Shown here: piece by piece, positions 22,898 to 33,647 of the stretch
Layout of the letters: each line of letters begins with the position of its first letter
Position numbering within the stretch: position 1 is the stretch's first letter
NCBI GenBank assembly: GCA_030704615.1
Contig: CM060731.1
Location: forward strand, 37,386,001 to 37,450,000
Direction: 5' to 3'
Length of the DNA stretch: 64,000 bases
DNA from: Takakia lepidozioides
Lineage: Eukaryota; Streptophyta; Takakiopsida; Takakiales; Takakiaceae
Position numbers and translations under genes: made by a program
The notes under the pieces: model-generated
Databases searched by the model: none
The model's input: the letters and a program-made list of their open reading frames with translations, nothing else
What the model was told of the DNA's origin: nothing

Positions 22898-24232
22898 TCG
22901 TCAAGTAGACAAACTCTATCAGTTCAACCAATGGTCTGGTATGGAGCTAAGACTACACAAATGTGCCGTTACCACAGCTACTCACCGCTGTAAGCTCACC
23001 AAAGCCACTATCGCCTCACACTGTAAACTACATATCCACTACCAAAACAAAAAAAAACTATTTTTAGGCCCAGACGATCCCTACACCTGCCTAGGTATAC
23101 AACTCGTTCCTTCGCTTACTTGGCACTTACAAAAAAGCTCTACGCTCTCTAAATTAACCAATCGAAGTTAGGCCCTCATCAAGGCCCTGCTCTCCATACG
23201 TCCCAAATTCTCACTTATCCAATCCGTTCTTAAGCCACAAGTCCAATATTCCTTCCATGTTGCACCCTTCTCCCTCCCTGATATCAGATTAATTGACAAG
23301 AACTTTATTCAACTCACCAAACGTATATGTGGTCTTCCCACCAGCACTCCTAACGCCTTCACCCAGCTTCCGACATATAGCTATGGCATAGATACCAGCC
23401 CGTTAATTTCCTCCTACGCCCGCACTCTTGGCACATAGCTGCAAGAAGCTCTTAATGACCCTGGTCGGCTAGGCCTTATCTATAGGGGTATCCTCAAATT
23501 CCTAACCACCAAATAATGGTCTTTATTCCCTCCCAACCCTTTACCCACAATCTTGCCGCCACTCCCCCACAGTTCGAACCCTCTATATCCTACGCCAAAT
23601 GAACATCAGTATACAAACCGATCTCCCGAACTACCCCAACACCACCTCCCCCCTTGAACAAGCGTGGCTGATCAATAGTCCATTCCTCTCTGAATTTGAG
23701 GATTCACACCCTCGCCAAAAATCACCTATACTTGCCTACTTCAAAACAAAACACATCACGACATTCGCCCAACTCACCAGAGCTGTTGACTACCGTCAAC
23801 TCACCCCTGGTGAATTCACTCTCAAATACTCTAGAGCCACCGTCAAAACGTTCGGTACCTCTCCAATCTTCGCTCCCTGTTCTGCCATAGGGTTGCCTAC
23901 TGCACACTAGAATGTGACTTACCCTGCCCATTTTTCCCCGATAACAAACAAGACCTTCTCCCCTAATACAGGGCCCCCCCTGCCCCCTCTATCCCCCACA
24001 TACTCAAAGCCTCTAACGCCTCAACTGATACCACAATTCTTAACCCTCCCGATCCTCTTATCCCACCCCCCCCCGTCACGAGGCTGAGCCCAGCCTGACC
24101 ACACCCACCTCTTTAGATCCGTCTACCCCTCACACCTCTACCCGACCCCCCGCCACTCAGCTATCCCCAACTAGTCATCTGCCTCTACCCCTAACCCCGC
24201 GCTCTACCAACTCAGACAATCCGGAAGCCTTC

Positions 24233-24420
24233 AGTATCAAAGTTATCTTAGGTATCAGAACTCAAACCTCCACCGATGAATTCGGCGGTACTTGCCTAGA
24301 CACTTTCTACCTATGTAAATGGGCGGGCTACCCCTCAAAAGACAACACAAAAATTGAGGACGGCCTTTTTGGACCTCACGATGACTGTGACCCGGCACAT
24401 AACCTTCCTTGATCTCCTCA
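24233..24420 (+). pseudogene. Chromodomain-like segment of the non-LTR element
   Basis: The frame reads IKVILGIRTQTSTDEFGG, then FYLCKWAGYPSKDNT, then an acidic tail, and stops at about 24416. The 'Y-L-x-K-W-x-G-Y-P-x-x-x-N-T' core is the chromodomain signature. The usual WEP after NT is changed to KIE here. A frameshift near 24354 leads into the next domain. Chromodomains usually guide LTR chromoviruses to methylated histone H3, and finding one beside a LINE-type RT and RNase H is unusual. Confidence 0.6.
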
Positions 24421-25157
24421 CCGTATTTCACAAATCAACTAACACCCACTACCTCGCTCATATACACCACCAACATGTCTCCCAAGTTCAGCCAATAGAT
24501 GCCCGATACGTCCACACCCCCTTAGTCGCTCTTGAGGTGCATATCAGCATCTCGGAATGTAACCCCGACAAAGACATACTATGCAGATTCCCCACTATCC
24601 ATTCTGGCCAACGTATGTCTAGAATATACGCCCATCATGGACGTTACATTGGACTCATCCCGAACGACAGACTTACTTGGTTATGGCACAGATTATCAAT
24701 TTCTGATCCGTCACCCAGTCATCTAATGCCTCCTATGCAAGACTTTGCTACAGAACTCTATTGGCTTGTCGACCGCTACGACGCTCTCCAATAGGCACGC
24801 CTAGCGGCCCAATCCTCCCCCTCAGCTGCCACCATCCTCGTCTTAACATACCAGCAGCTCCGACCTCCTCACACCCCCTCCTTCATCTCCCCTATGAGAT
24901 CACTACCTTAGCTGCTATTGACCCAAACCAGCTTCACTATAACCGTACCCCACCCTTCCCCAAATACCTAAAACACCAAGAACCCACCCTAACCCTTATA
25001 TACCTTGTCCATAGCCCCCATACCCCTATCACCATACCCACCGACTTTTCTTCCCGCCTCACTTACATTCTAACAGGCACATTTGGCATGAAGGCCACCA
25101 CTTTTCCCTTAACCCCCACCCTATCCATCACTACCACCCCCGCCCGTAAGATCACCC

Positions 25158-25982
25158 ATGCAAATCCTGGTCTATTTACCGCTACCCCGCCCGCTCTCCC
25201 CCCCCGTCCCCCCCGTTCCCCCCGTTCCGCTTCCTATACCAACCCCTAATAATCATCCGGTACCCAGTAGTCCCTACCTCTCAGATACCAACCTGTCAAC
25301 TCACATTACCTCACATTACACTGACGTCTCCCTCACAGTATCCCGTGCCGCTTACGGTATCTACCACGCCGCCACTATCCAAGGAGTCGCGCTACGACTC
25401 CCAGGTCCCGCCACCATCCTACGCGCCGAGCTCATGGCTATCCATGACGCCCTCACCCAGCTCCCCTTATGCACTCCACCCCACGACATCTTTACTGATA
25501 GTCTCACCTCCCTCTTCCTCATCTATAACCACCTCTCTCGACCCTCCTCTCACCTCCATCACCCGGATCGGAACCTCATCGCAGCCATCGTTCATCTTGC
25601 TACTTCCCTGAAACAACCAGTCCATCTTATCAAAGTTAGATCACACACTGGCAACGAGGCTGCTGACCTCCTCGAGCCCAAAAAGGGGTTGCCCAGCCGC
25701 CACTGGAACCCACGTCGCATCCTATACATGTCGCGCATATCCACCCTTTCTAGTTCATCCACCCCGTCCCAGGCCCATCAGATCCTCGTTCGGTCTGTAA
25801 CCTCTCAACCACTCTTACCCGAGAAACTAGCAAGCAAGCCTCAGCCTCCGCCAGCCATAATAAGCTGCACATCCAGAAATGGACGCAGTCTTCGGTACTA
25901 CACCATAGATTATCTAACCACTTTTGGCACACCAAAACCACAAACAGATGGGCAAATAAGACAAATCCTCAAATTTCAGTAG
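25158..25982 (+). pseudogene. RNase H domain of the non-LTR element
   Basis: The 274-codon frame holds a Pro-rich leader and then a type-I RNase H fold. Active-site acids are visible in TDVS, RAELMAIHDAL and FTDSLTSLF, and the C-terminal SHTGNEAADLL supplies the His and last Asp. The domain appears complete, but the frame has no link to the RT frame. It would remove RNA from the RNA:DNA hybrid during retrotransposition. Confidence 0.75.
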
Positions 25983-26744
25983 GCCCAATACATGGGTCAC
26001 CAACGTAAACACATTTTTTGGCCCCACCTTTTCATATCCCCGTACTGCCCACTCTATGCAAACACCCACTCGGCCCGAGATACCTGGCCGCACCTCCTTA
26101 ATCAATGCACTCACCCCATCATCCACGGCCTCTGTGTCACCTGGCACAATCATGTCGTCTAGCACATACATAAACTCCTCTTATGCCGGCCTGAAACTCG
26201 GTGGTTCTCACTTATTAATGCTGGTACCTATCAAGGCCGGCCCCCTGATCACACTGTACCATCATGGCTACTCCCATGCTCCTGCTGACCACCCTCACCC
26301 TGTAAATGCCCTGCCAAACACTGCCCGGATATACTACTAGTTCTGGGGCTGCCCATTGACTCCCCACCTCACGCCCCCTCTCCAAATCTTACAATACATT
26401 TCATTGAATTCACCTATTGTAATGACGATACCCCAGCTCTTCCACGTTTGAAAAATGCCAAGAAGACACCCCACTCATTCTTGCACTCCGCCACGGTGGA
26501 TGGTCAACCGGCCCCCTGACCGTATTACAGCCGGTACCAGAGGCGACATCCATAATGCTGGTATTTCTACTCTCCACACAAACTTCGGCATCCCTATCTC
26601 CTCCATTCACAAATGTTTTAAAGCAGTCCACCTAACAACACTTCGCTCCCTCACTGCTATTATCACCAACAAAAGGCAGCTTGAATCCACTCCCCATGAC
26701 CCCCTAGGTACCCTGGGGTACCTCCGGGGGCACCCCTCTCCCTT

Positions 26745-26820
26745 CTCACTCTCTTGCTCTCTCTCTCCCCCCCCTCTCTCTCTCCCTCCCTCCTTCTTTC
26801 CTCGCCCCTCTTTCTCCAGT
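26745..26820. repeat. CT-rich low-complexity run
   Basis: A pyrimidine tract of CTCT and CCCT units near the 3' end of the non-LTR element. It creates long spurious frames on both strands. Confidence 0.7.
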
Positions 26821-26940
26821 TACTAGGTGCTCTTCGAGCACCCAATAGTTCATATGGCCCACCCCTGAAAGGGGGCAGTAGCCGCAAGGCGAAGTGGCTC
26901 TTAGTTACGCGGTCTATAAATGGCCAGAGTCATGTCTCCT

Positions 26941-27600
26941 ATTAAAAGGGGATGGAGGCCCTTAAAAATTTGCAAGAAGAATGGAGGCAAGCTGTCTCAA
27001 CAGTACATATGAGGAAAAAATAACCTCAAATGGGTGCCATAGAGGCTGAACCAGGAAGACACTGCTTCGTAACCTTACTTTTGAAAAATGAAGAAATAAA
27101 TGTCGTTTCTTGCCTACATGGTGATTTTGGGCTTAAATTCTGCTACCGTCTTTAATATGGTACAATCTTCTTCCCCTATTGCTCGGCCTCTCAGTGCATG
27201 GTGAGTGAGCCTACTTTGAAAGAGGTTATTTCTTCCTCTTGCTCTAAAATTAAAAGGAGTGATTCATACTAAGTGCTCTTAATAAGTTGTGGACGCTGTC
27301 TCTACTCATGTGAGCTTAATGCAGAGGTACCTTGTTGCATCATTTGAGTACCATAATGATTAATTAGTTCGTTCACTGAAACTACCAGACATGCAACCAC
27401 GTGGCACCTTGGGTTCCCGCTCATCTTCTCTGCAGGGTTTCGAATTAGTTCTTGGTTCTTAACTCTGCGGTATAGTTGATCTTTTTCTTCTTCTCAGACT
27501 AGCCGGGTAGTGCTAGAGAACTTCTAGATGCCATGCAGTAGCAATGTAGCAACTATCTCGTCTACTGTACTGTTATCAATGAATAAAGACAATCTTTCTC
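26941..27600. other. Stretch without a recognisable gene
   Basis: No coding signature. The last part (about 27420-27640) may be an LTR end because a copia-like gag start follows it directly. Confidence 0.35.
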
Positions 27601-28330
27601 TGTCATTTGTACTTCTCTTTATGCTTTTCCAACAGGTTATGGGCGCTAGTGGAAGAGTTCCTTGAGTAAGAGAGTTCATAGAAATAGAGAAAATTTTGTC
27701 TCGAGGCTAGAAGAGCAATGGATACCAAGGATTTAACCAGTATCGTGAAGTTCACTAGAGACAACTTCAATGTCTGAAAGTTCCAAATGGAAATTATCTT
27801 TGTTCAGGTACCTCTAACTCAAAGTGCTAAAGAAAAAATTGCCTTCACCTGCCGAATAGGCATGTATCAGTTTGAAACCATGCGCTCTGGTTTGTGGCCA
27901 CTGCCACTTTTCAATGCTCAATGGATATAGTCTTGGGAAATCTTCACTGAAAATGTGCCTTGGTGTACATAGATGATATCAATGTCTATTCTGCCACCTT
28001 TGAATCTCACATGTTGGATGTATAGCGTATGATGTACTGTAGGCTTAGGGCTACAAAATTGAAAGTTAAAGCAAAAAAATGTGATCTTTAATGCAACGGA
28101 CTGACCGAGAGATATAACAAGACCATGTGTCAAATGTTAAAGAAGAATGGTACACTGATTGATGAATCATGATGAGATATAGTCTTGCCAATTCTCATGT
28201 TTGCCTATAGAAGCTCAGTGCATGTGAGCACCAAAATCTCACATTTTGAGCTCCTGTATGGACGTAGGGCACGAGCTCCCTTTCACATTTCTTCCTTTGT
28301 CATGCACCTAAGTATCGTGCCACATTAACA
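27600..28330 (+). mobile_element. Composite LTR-retroelement relic (copia-like gag joined to gypsy RT and integrase)
   Basis: After GGTTATGGGCGC (about 27637, a possible primer-binding site) comes a Ty1/copia-like gag start, ATGGATACCAAGG at 27718, with FTRDNFNVWKFQMEI after a stop correction. At about 27840 the sequence passes into Ty3/gypsy RT pieces (GMYQFETMRFGLW, then VYIDDINVYSATFESHM in another frame, the YIDD catalytic motif). From about 28100 it holds an integrase piece (TERYNKTMCQML, FAYRSSVHVST, ELLYGRRARAP). Frameshifts and deletions are frequent. The three pieces are too close together for one intact element, so this is a deletion product or nested relic. Confidence 0.55.
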
Positions 28331-29020
28331 TAGTGATAATGGAAATGGAATAAAAGAAGTAGAATGCAATGAAAACTCTCTTAGCATGAAACTACATCTA
28401 AAAAGCATATACATAAACCCTTCCAAGTACAATCCTACTTTGTCAAACTATATAAGTCAAGCCAATCCTTTGCTAAAGGAATCCACCATATTACAGCACT
28501 CTCACAAACTCCTACTCAAGAATTAGAGCTATAAAGTGCAAGAGGTCTTGTACGGCTCAACTAGAAGAAGATGAGCATTCCTAACTCTCACATCGTGAAA
28601 ACCACTTCATATTCCAATTAAGGTTTATCACCTCACTTTTTTACTATCTTATGTTTTTCCTGAAAGCGTTTCTAACCCTATGTTGTGCGGAAACCTTCAG
28701 CCTTCCTGATATGTCTCACATAACGTACGACACATGAAACCAATGAAGTTCCACTACCAACAAATGCAAATATAAATACATAATATCTTAATTAGCTAGA
28801 AATAATTATTTATAACTAACCATGACTAAAACCATGACACCTCATATGTGCCCATAGCTGACCCTAAGGATTGGGATTTTTTCTTACATAATGTCATAAT
28901 ATAGATAGCAAGAGAAGGGGAATTCCCCCCTTTTTTTTTCTTTTACTTTCTTAAAGGGCTGAAAAACAAATTTATCAAATTTAGAAAAGAAAAATATATA
29001 CAACAGGCTATGGACTAGGT
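28331..29020. other. Stretch without a recognisable gene
   Basis: AT-rich sequence after the LTR-retroelement relic. No open frame with family features was seen. Confidence 0.4.
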
Positions 29021-29024
29021 AACC

Positions 29025-29131
29025 GGGGAGGCGAGACTGGCTACCGGGTGTAGCTGGACAATGCCCCCACGCGGGAGCGTCAAGGGATTCCTGGTGTCCA
29101 GCTACACCCATGTAGCCTGTCAAGCCTCCCC
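29025..29131. repeat. Long near-perfect stem-loop
   Basis: The arm 29025-29060 (starting GGGGAGGC and ending GGGTGTAGCTGGACA) is almost the exact reverse complement of 29095-29131 (TGTCCAGCTACACCC to GCCTCCCC). The innermost 15 bp pair perfectly, then one bulge and a few mismatches follow. The loop is 34 nt. The shape suits a plant miRNA-type precursor or a small foldback element. Transcription is not shown. Confidence 0.65.
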
Positions 29132-30299
29132 CTCTACCAGACATAACCGAGGTGGTGGTGGGCTACGGCGGGTGACAGGCCACGAGAAATTAGACACTGC
29201 CACATAGGCAAAATGCCTCCAAACCTGGGTTATGGCCCGGTGGTAAGCCTCTCTCAACCAGGCCCAGTTGCTGGGGCTGGTGTTTCCTTTGGAAACCGAT
29301 AAATAATAAATGATAGATAACGAAAATGCCCTGAAAGGTTCCTTTTATCCCTTTCCTGAAATAAAGTAATTTTGTATCAACGGGTCACCCGGGGATACAC
29401 GTCGCAGCCGTGCCACCTTATCACACTGGGAACGAAGGAAGCGTGACGCTAAAATAGTAACGACGCGTTGAATGCTTGCGATAGAGTCTGGCGGTGTGGC
29501 AGTCCAGAGGATGTGAGATTGGGGACAGGATGGCAGATTGCGAGGTATCTGTGTACCAGAAGAGAGAGAAGACTCCGGTGGAAGCAGCGGAAACACAGAG
29601 CGTCTTGTCGGAGAGAACAGAAACAGATCGGATCGGAAGCGGTCATCAAATTGGAGTCAGAGGGATGGGTTGCAGTTGAAGAGATGCGCCCAGCTAGCAA
29701 TTTCTCTGGACTAGTGATGAGAAGGATAGAGGGACGATGTTGCCTGCAATTTTCCTCTCGAGCGCATTCTCAGAGACTGGCACATGTTGTGAAGGTGATA
29801 TGAGGCAGTCCCCGTCCTTCATACGGTGAGCATGAGGTCCGCGAAAGCTGCTTGAAGCACGCGATTTAAAGGAAGAGAGTCTGTCCAACCCATCACTCGG
29901 TCAAAACTGTTTGAATGGTGTCGCGGAGAGGTCGGCTGTTTTAAGGTGATTGGGGGGCATCCACATGGTACTGTACCAGAGCCGCTGCTACAGGCATACC
30001 AAAGGGAGATTTGGTGGGTTCGATCATAACGCGGAGGTTGGGATCCCTCCCTTTTCACCTAACACCTGCGCATGCTTTGAGTTGGGGAAAGAGAGCAGAT
30101 GCACCTTCAGCGTGATATCTGCAAAGGAATCCAAGGAAAAATTGTTGATGCTGGAGACAATTTTCTATCAATGAGCTGAAGGCTGAGGATTGGGGCTTGG
30201 ACAGAACTGCTGTACTATCATAAGCTGCTCTCCCCTTAACTTCCCATTATCGCTTCTCCCTCCCCCTTCTCTGTGCTATTCACAGCTGTAGAGGCAGGT
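29132..30299. other. Upstream region of the exostosin gene
   Basis: No coding gene is supported. The stretch from about 29460 is GC-richer than its surroundings and probably contains the promoter and 5' leader of the exostosin gene. A pyrimidine-rich run at 30250-30275 precedes a possible acceptor CACAG at 30284. Confidence 0.4.
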
Positions 30300-31487
30300 A
30301 TGTTATTTACGGCAGCGGTTAGCCCAATTCGAGTAGCAGCATTACTTGTATGCAGCTTCTTGCTTGTGCTGGTGGTGCTCAAGGTCTTTACTCACCCTGT
30401 GGTGCCTTGGCATGCTGACCGATTCTGGCATGAGGCTGCTACTTTTCCACTCTGCAGTATGGATGTCTGCTTCAATTTTTCTCCATGTGAAAACTCTAGG
30501 GAGCTTTTGGTCTACACTTATGAAGCTTCAAATCCCCCATGGCCAGCAACCTATTTTTCAAACCTGAACACCAAGCCATGGCACACTTCTGATCCTAAGA
30601 AGGCATGCCTCTTTTTTGTATTTTTGGACAAGGATCTATACACGAAAGGTGTTCCACCGAAGCCTCACCCAAATACTCTCCCTCACTGGAACAATGGCCT
30701 CAATCATGTGCTTGTCACCTTTGCAGACCGGTGGTCAAAGAACAACCCACCTGGTCAAACTATTGGTAAGGCCTCTCTTCTGAGTTCTGATCTTCATGAA
30801 ACCACCTACCGCCCTGGCTTTGACATTGCCATTCCCTTGCCACGCATCATCCAGTATTCTCCACCAGAACTTCAAAACCTAAAGCCCTTTGACAGGAAGT
30901 ACTTCGCAACATTCAAGGGCACCCGGCTCTTCAAAGACGAGGGGTCTTTTCGAAGTAGCAATGCATTCAGGGAAATGCATAACAGTAAGGATGTGATTGT
31001 TCTCACGCAGTGCAAGCAGAAGACAAATGACAAGCTCAGAAAATGGCATCCAGAGTTAGGTGGACACTGTGAAGAAGATGAGAAGATTTACAACAGCTAC
31101 GACTATCAGGACCTTCTGAACTCCACCTTTGGTTTAACTCCTGCAGGTCGCTCCCCTTCCTCCTACCGTTTCCTAGAAAATCTTGCTAGTGGTACTATTC
31201 CTGTGGTAATTGCAGACAATTATGTAAAGCCCTTTGACTCTCTTATCCAGTGGCAGCGGTGCCTTCTGCAGTTTCCAACTTACCAGATTGATCGCATCTT
31301 GCCTACCCTCCGCAGCTTGTCCAAGGAGGAGGTGGTAGACAGACAGCGCTACTGCCTCTTTGTCTTTCACGAGTTTCTCAAGGATGATGCAACACTGATA
31401 AACTCTGTGATGAGGGCTCTGAAGAGCCGCTTTTTTGGGATGCTAGCCAATGTCACTTTGAAAGATATTTATCCAACCCTTCTCTGA
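30300..31487 (+). CDS. Exostosin-family glycosyltransferase (GT47), single exon
   Basis: Predicted Golgi type II membrane glycosyltransferase of the exostosin/GT47 family, whose plant members build cell-wall polysaccharides and glycoproteins. I chose the ATG at 30300 (395 residues); the open frame begins slightly upstream at a GTG, which is less likely. Residues about 11-30 are a hydrophobic anchor (VAALLVCSFLLVLVVLKVF). RELLVYTYEA opens the exostosin domain. KKACLFFVFLDKDLYTKG and PHWNNGLNHVLVTFADRW follow. The nucleotide-sugar region reads STFGLTPAGRSPSSYRFLE, then SGTIPVVIADNYVKPF, which is the family hallmark. The domain order resembles the GT47 half of animal EXT proteins more than the typical longer plant types. 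No intron or break is present. Substrate is unknown. Confidence 0.9.
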   Translation: MLFTAAVSPIRVAALLVCSFLLVLVVLKVFTHPVVPWHADRFWHEAATFPLCSMDVCFNFSPCENSRELLVYTYEASNPPWPATYFSNLNTKPWHTSDPKKACLFFVFLDKDLYTKGVPPKPHPNTLPHWNNGLNHVLVTFADRWSKNNPPGQTIGKASLLSSDLHETTYRPGFDIAIPLPRIIQYSPPELQNLKPFDRKYFATFKGTRLFKDEGSFRSSNAFREMHNSKDVIVLTQCKQKTNDKLRKWHPELGGHCEEDEKIYNSYDYQDLLNSTFGLTPAGRSPSSYRFLENLASGTIPVVIADNYVKPFDSLIQWQRCLLQFPTYQIDRILPTLRSLSKEEVVDRQRYCLFVFHEFLKDDATLINSVMRALKSRFFGMLANVTLKDIYPTLL

Positions 31488-32229
31488 AGGCGGAGGATGA
31501 AATTATGTTGTCACTGTTAATGATAGGGGTACTTACATTGCCCTCTGTATGGGTTGGTTAGAAGGAGCTCATTGAAAAAAGGGGTGGAAAGGTCTCAGTC
31601 GATTCTTGGTATCTGTGGCACACTGTGCTATAGAGTAACATTTGAGAGGGCCAAAGCCTGTCTCTTGTAAACCTCTAATTAAATAGTTTGTATTGTTCTA
31701 CTCACATGAGTACAACCCACTAAGCTATTTGCATTGAGCTGTGAAGAATGAATATCAAAGATACCCAGTGGGTTGAAATCCAGATTGTCAACGCACATTT
31801 GCTGCCACCTGCAGCCAGATTTGTTTTCCTCTAGGTGAGATTAAAGTGGATATTGTAGCCAATTTTGGCAGCTTGTTGTATGAACAGTAATTAAGAAGGC
31901 TTAACCCACAGAGAGTACGTTTGGACCAGTATTCTGAATATTGGAAACAAAACTTCTGATATTCAGACTAGCTCGATGACTTGTGTAGGGTGAAGTAGTC
32001 GGAGTGGTGCAGACTGTCGGCCTACCAAATGAAATTGCAAATGCCTAAAGATTCCAATCAGGTCAGTGACATACCCAAAAGCTGCTTGTGATTGTGGCAC
32101 TAAGTATTATTGTGTGTCTTTTGAAAATCAAGTTTGAAAGTTGAAAGATCCATGTACTGGTGCTTTTTCCCTCTTGCCCTGAACCCCTTTCCAGGAGTCC
32201 TTCCTCATCCCTCCCATATATAGTAATGA
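31488..32229. other. 3' flank of the exostosin gene
   Basis: The 3' UTR and intergenic DNA between two converging genes. AATTAAAT at about 31676 could serve as a weak polyadenylation signal. No further gene was seen. Confidence 0.4.
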
Positions 32230-32760
32230 TCAGGAAGTCTTGGTCCAACTCTCCCAACTATGTCTGATACTGGAGAGGTGTGGTGGTGGGGAGGTAAAGT
32301 GTAAAGTACCTTCTTGTTTCTGGGGAGAGCAACAGATCATGGAGCCATTCATCCATTGACAATCTAGTCCCTCCCAGGTAGACAATCTTATCAGATGAAG
32401 ACTCATTTGCGAGATTGTGGCAAACATGCATATTGAGAAGAGAAGGGGAAAGCATGCAAGTGGCACATGGCTTGCGCTTGCCCACTGAGGATTGATCTCC
32501 AGTGTCAAACAAAGGAAAATGTTCGTCAGGCACCTGATGGTAAAACCGTGCCACAGGTTTCTTGTCTGCGAAGACAGAGGATTGGCAGCTACTTGTTAGT
32601 CCCGGAAAACAGCATCTTGCTTTCCAGCTTTGGGTGAAGTACAAAATCCCACAAAACCTCACCTTGCTCTTGGACTCGTCGACTTTCTTTGAGAGAGGAA
32701 AGGTCTGTCTGCTGGAAAGCATGGCACTGTTTCCAAGAGCAAGCAGTACCTCTTAACTCC
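32230..32760 (-). CDS. Last three exons of an unrecognised gene
   Basis: Three minus-strand blocks join in one frame with good splice sites: 32760-32663 (acceptor GCATACAG, donor AAG|GTGAGG), 32565-32310 (acceptor CTTCGCAG, donor AAG|GTACTT) and 32269-32230 (acceptor CTCCAG, ending in TGA). The encoded tail contains SLKESRRVQEQDKKPVARF, then HQVPDEHFPLFDTGDQ, a short Cys pair (CATC), and LGGTRLSMDEWLHDLLL. The matching phases and protein-like composition argue for a real gene, but I do not recognise the family. No 5' exons could be traced above 32760; a MITE-like insert lies at 33056-33647 upstream. The first exon's frame is chosen only because it keeps the next one open. Confidence 0.5.
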
Positions 32761-33055
32761 CTGTATGCACAAAGGATTTTTGTTTGGCAGGTGAGGTGGT
32801 TGTAAAATATTAGGTCCCTGAAACAATGTTTTTGTCCAATGCACTGTGGACAACTGATAAGGCAATGAAACAACCACTGCTAGCATCAGCATGTCACCCA
32901 ACTGGCCAGATCTTCCTCACATATGTGGTAACACTGCTTGTATGGGATGATAACATATGCTGCTCTGTCAGTTTTCGACAGTCTGATATTAAAGCCAAAG
33001 GTGCCACAGTAAACGCATTCCAGCATCAACATAAGATACTTATCATGGAATAAGC

Positions 33056-33647
33056 CAATTCCACATTAGGGCTCCTCCCAACCATTTAGGCATTTTTGCG
33101 CCTAATAATTATTAAAAAACAAACAGGCTGCTTAGGCACGTTTCTCAAACCATATCTTCAGATTAGGCATCTTCATGCTATAAGTTTTTTGAATTGAAAA
33201 GAGAAAAATTGATTTTCTTAAGAATAAAAATAAAAAATAAAAACCAAATGCCCATGGGCCTTTTGTCCTTTTGTCCCCTGCCAATAGGCCCAGGTCAGTT
33301 CTCCTCCAAGCTTGCACCTACGGGGCCCATGGGCATTCTGTACCTTCACCTTCTGGGTGTGCAGCAGTCCACGACTGAACAAATAGATTGGGATTTGTAA
33401 GAAATTATTTTCTCACACATATATTTGTATTGATTTTTGTTCAGTGAAATTTTCATCTTATTACAAACAACATGAGAAGAGGCTTGAAGGTTTTTGCTGG
33501 AATTTTTAGGAAGTAGGCACTTTGGTCCCATAGTTCCTGCGCACTTAGGCCAAAATTTGAAAAATTCCCAAAACACGTTAGGCACTTTCATTTTGAATCA
33601 ATTATCGCCTAAATGGTTGGTAAGGGACGGTATCCCTAATTTGGAAT
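33056..33647. mobile_element. MITE-like element with terminal inverted repeats
   Basis: The left end (ATTCCACATTAGGG, then CCCAACCATTTAGGC) and the right end read on the other strand (ATTCCAAATTAGGG, then CCAACCATTTAGGC) form inverted repeats of about 40 bp with a short indel between the blocks. The interior of about 500 bp has no transposase. It looks like a non-autonomous DNA transposon. No target-site duplication is clear. Confidence 0.65.

Larger units (their letters stand above)
21960..26940 (+). mobile_element. Decayed non-LTR retroelement with RT, chromodomain-like segment and RNase H
   Basis: The order is as follows. RT (about 22130-23170): KAPGPDLIPN fingers, motif A YIDSKNAFGSLDH, motif B RGTIQGDTLSPYLF, motif C HADDIAIL (a variant of the usual [FY]xDD), and thumb sequence. 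Chromodomain-like segment (24233-24420): FYLCKWAGYPSKDNT. About 130 residues of unknown function (24354-24794). A Pro-rich linker. RNase H (25319-25680) with the acidic set in YTDVS, RAELMAI and FTDSLTS plus SHTGNEAAD. A tail contains YQGRPPDHT. Several frameshifts and stops break it, so it is dead. The 3' end passes through a CT-rich run. The tail matches a minus-strand relic at 49.5-50.35 kb, showing a repeated family. The 5' boundary is uncertain. Confidence 0.75.

Noticed and set aside
26663-26945. Arg/Glu-rich and Leu/Ser-rich frames around 26.8 kb
   Set aside because: They are translations of a CT-rich low-complexity run at the end of a retroelement.
29200-29290. SINE-like or tRNA-like segment (GGCCCGGTGGTAAGCC)
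   Set aside because: The A-box match is weak, no B box is found at the right spacing and no flanking duplication is visible.
30273-30299. Upstream extension of the exostosin gene from a GTG codon
   Set aside because: The ATG at 30300 directly precedes the membrane anchor and needs no non-standard start.
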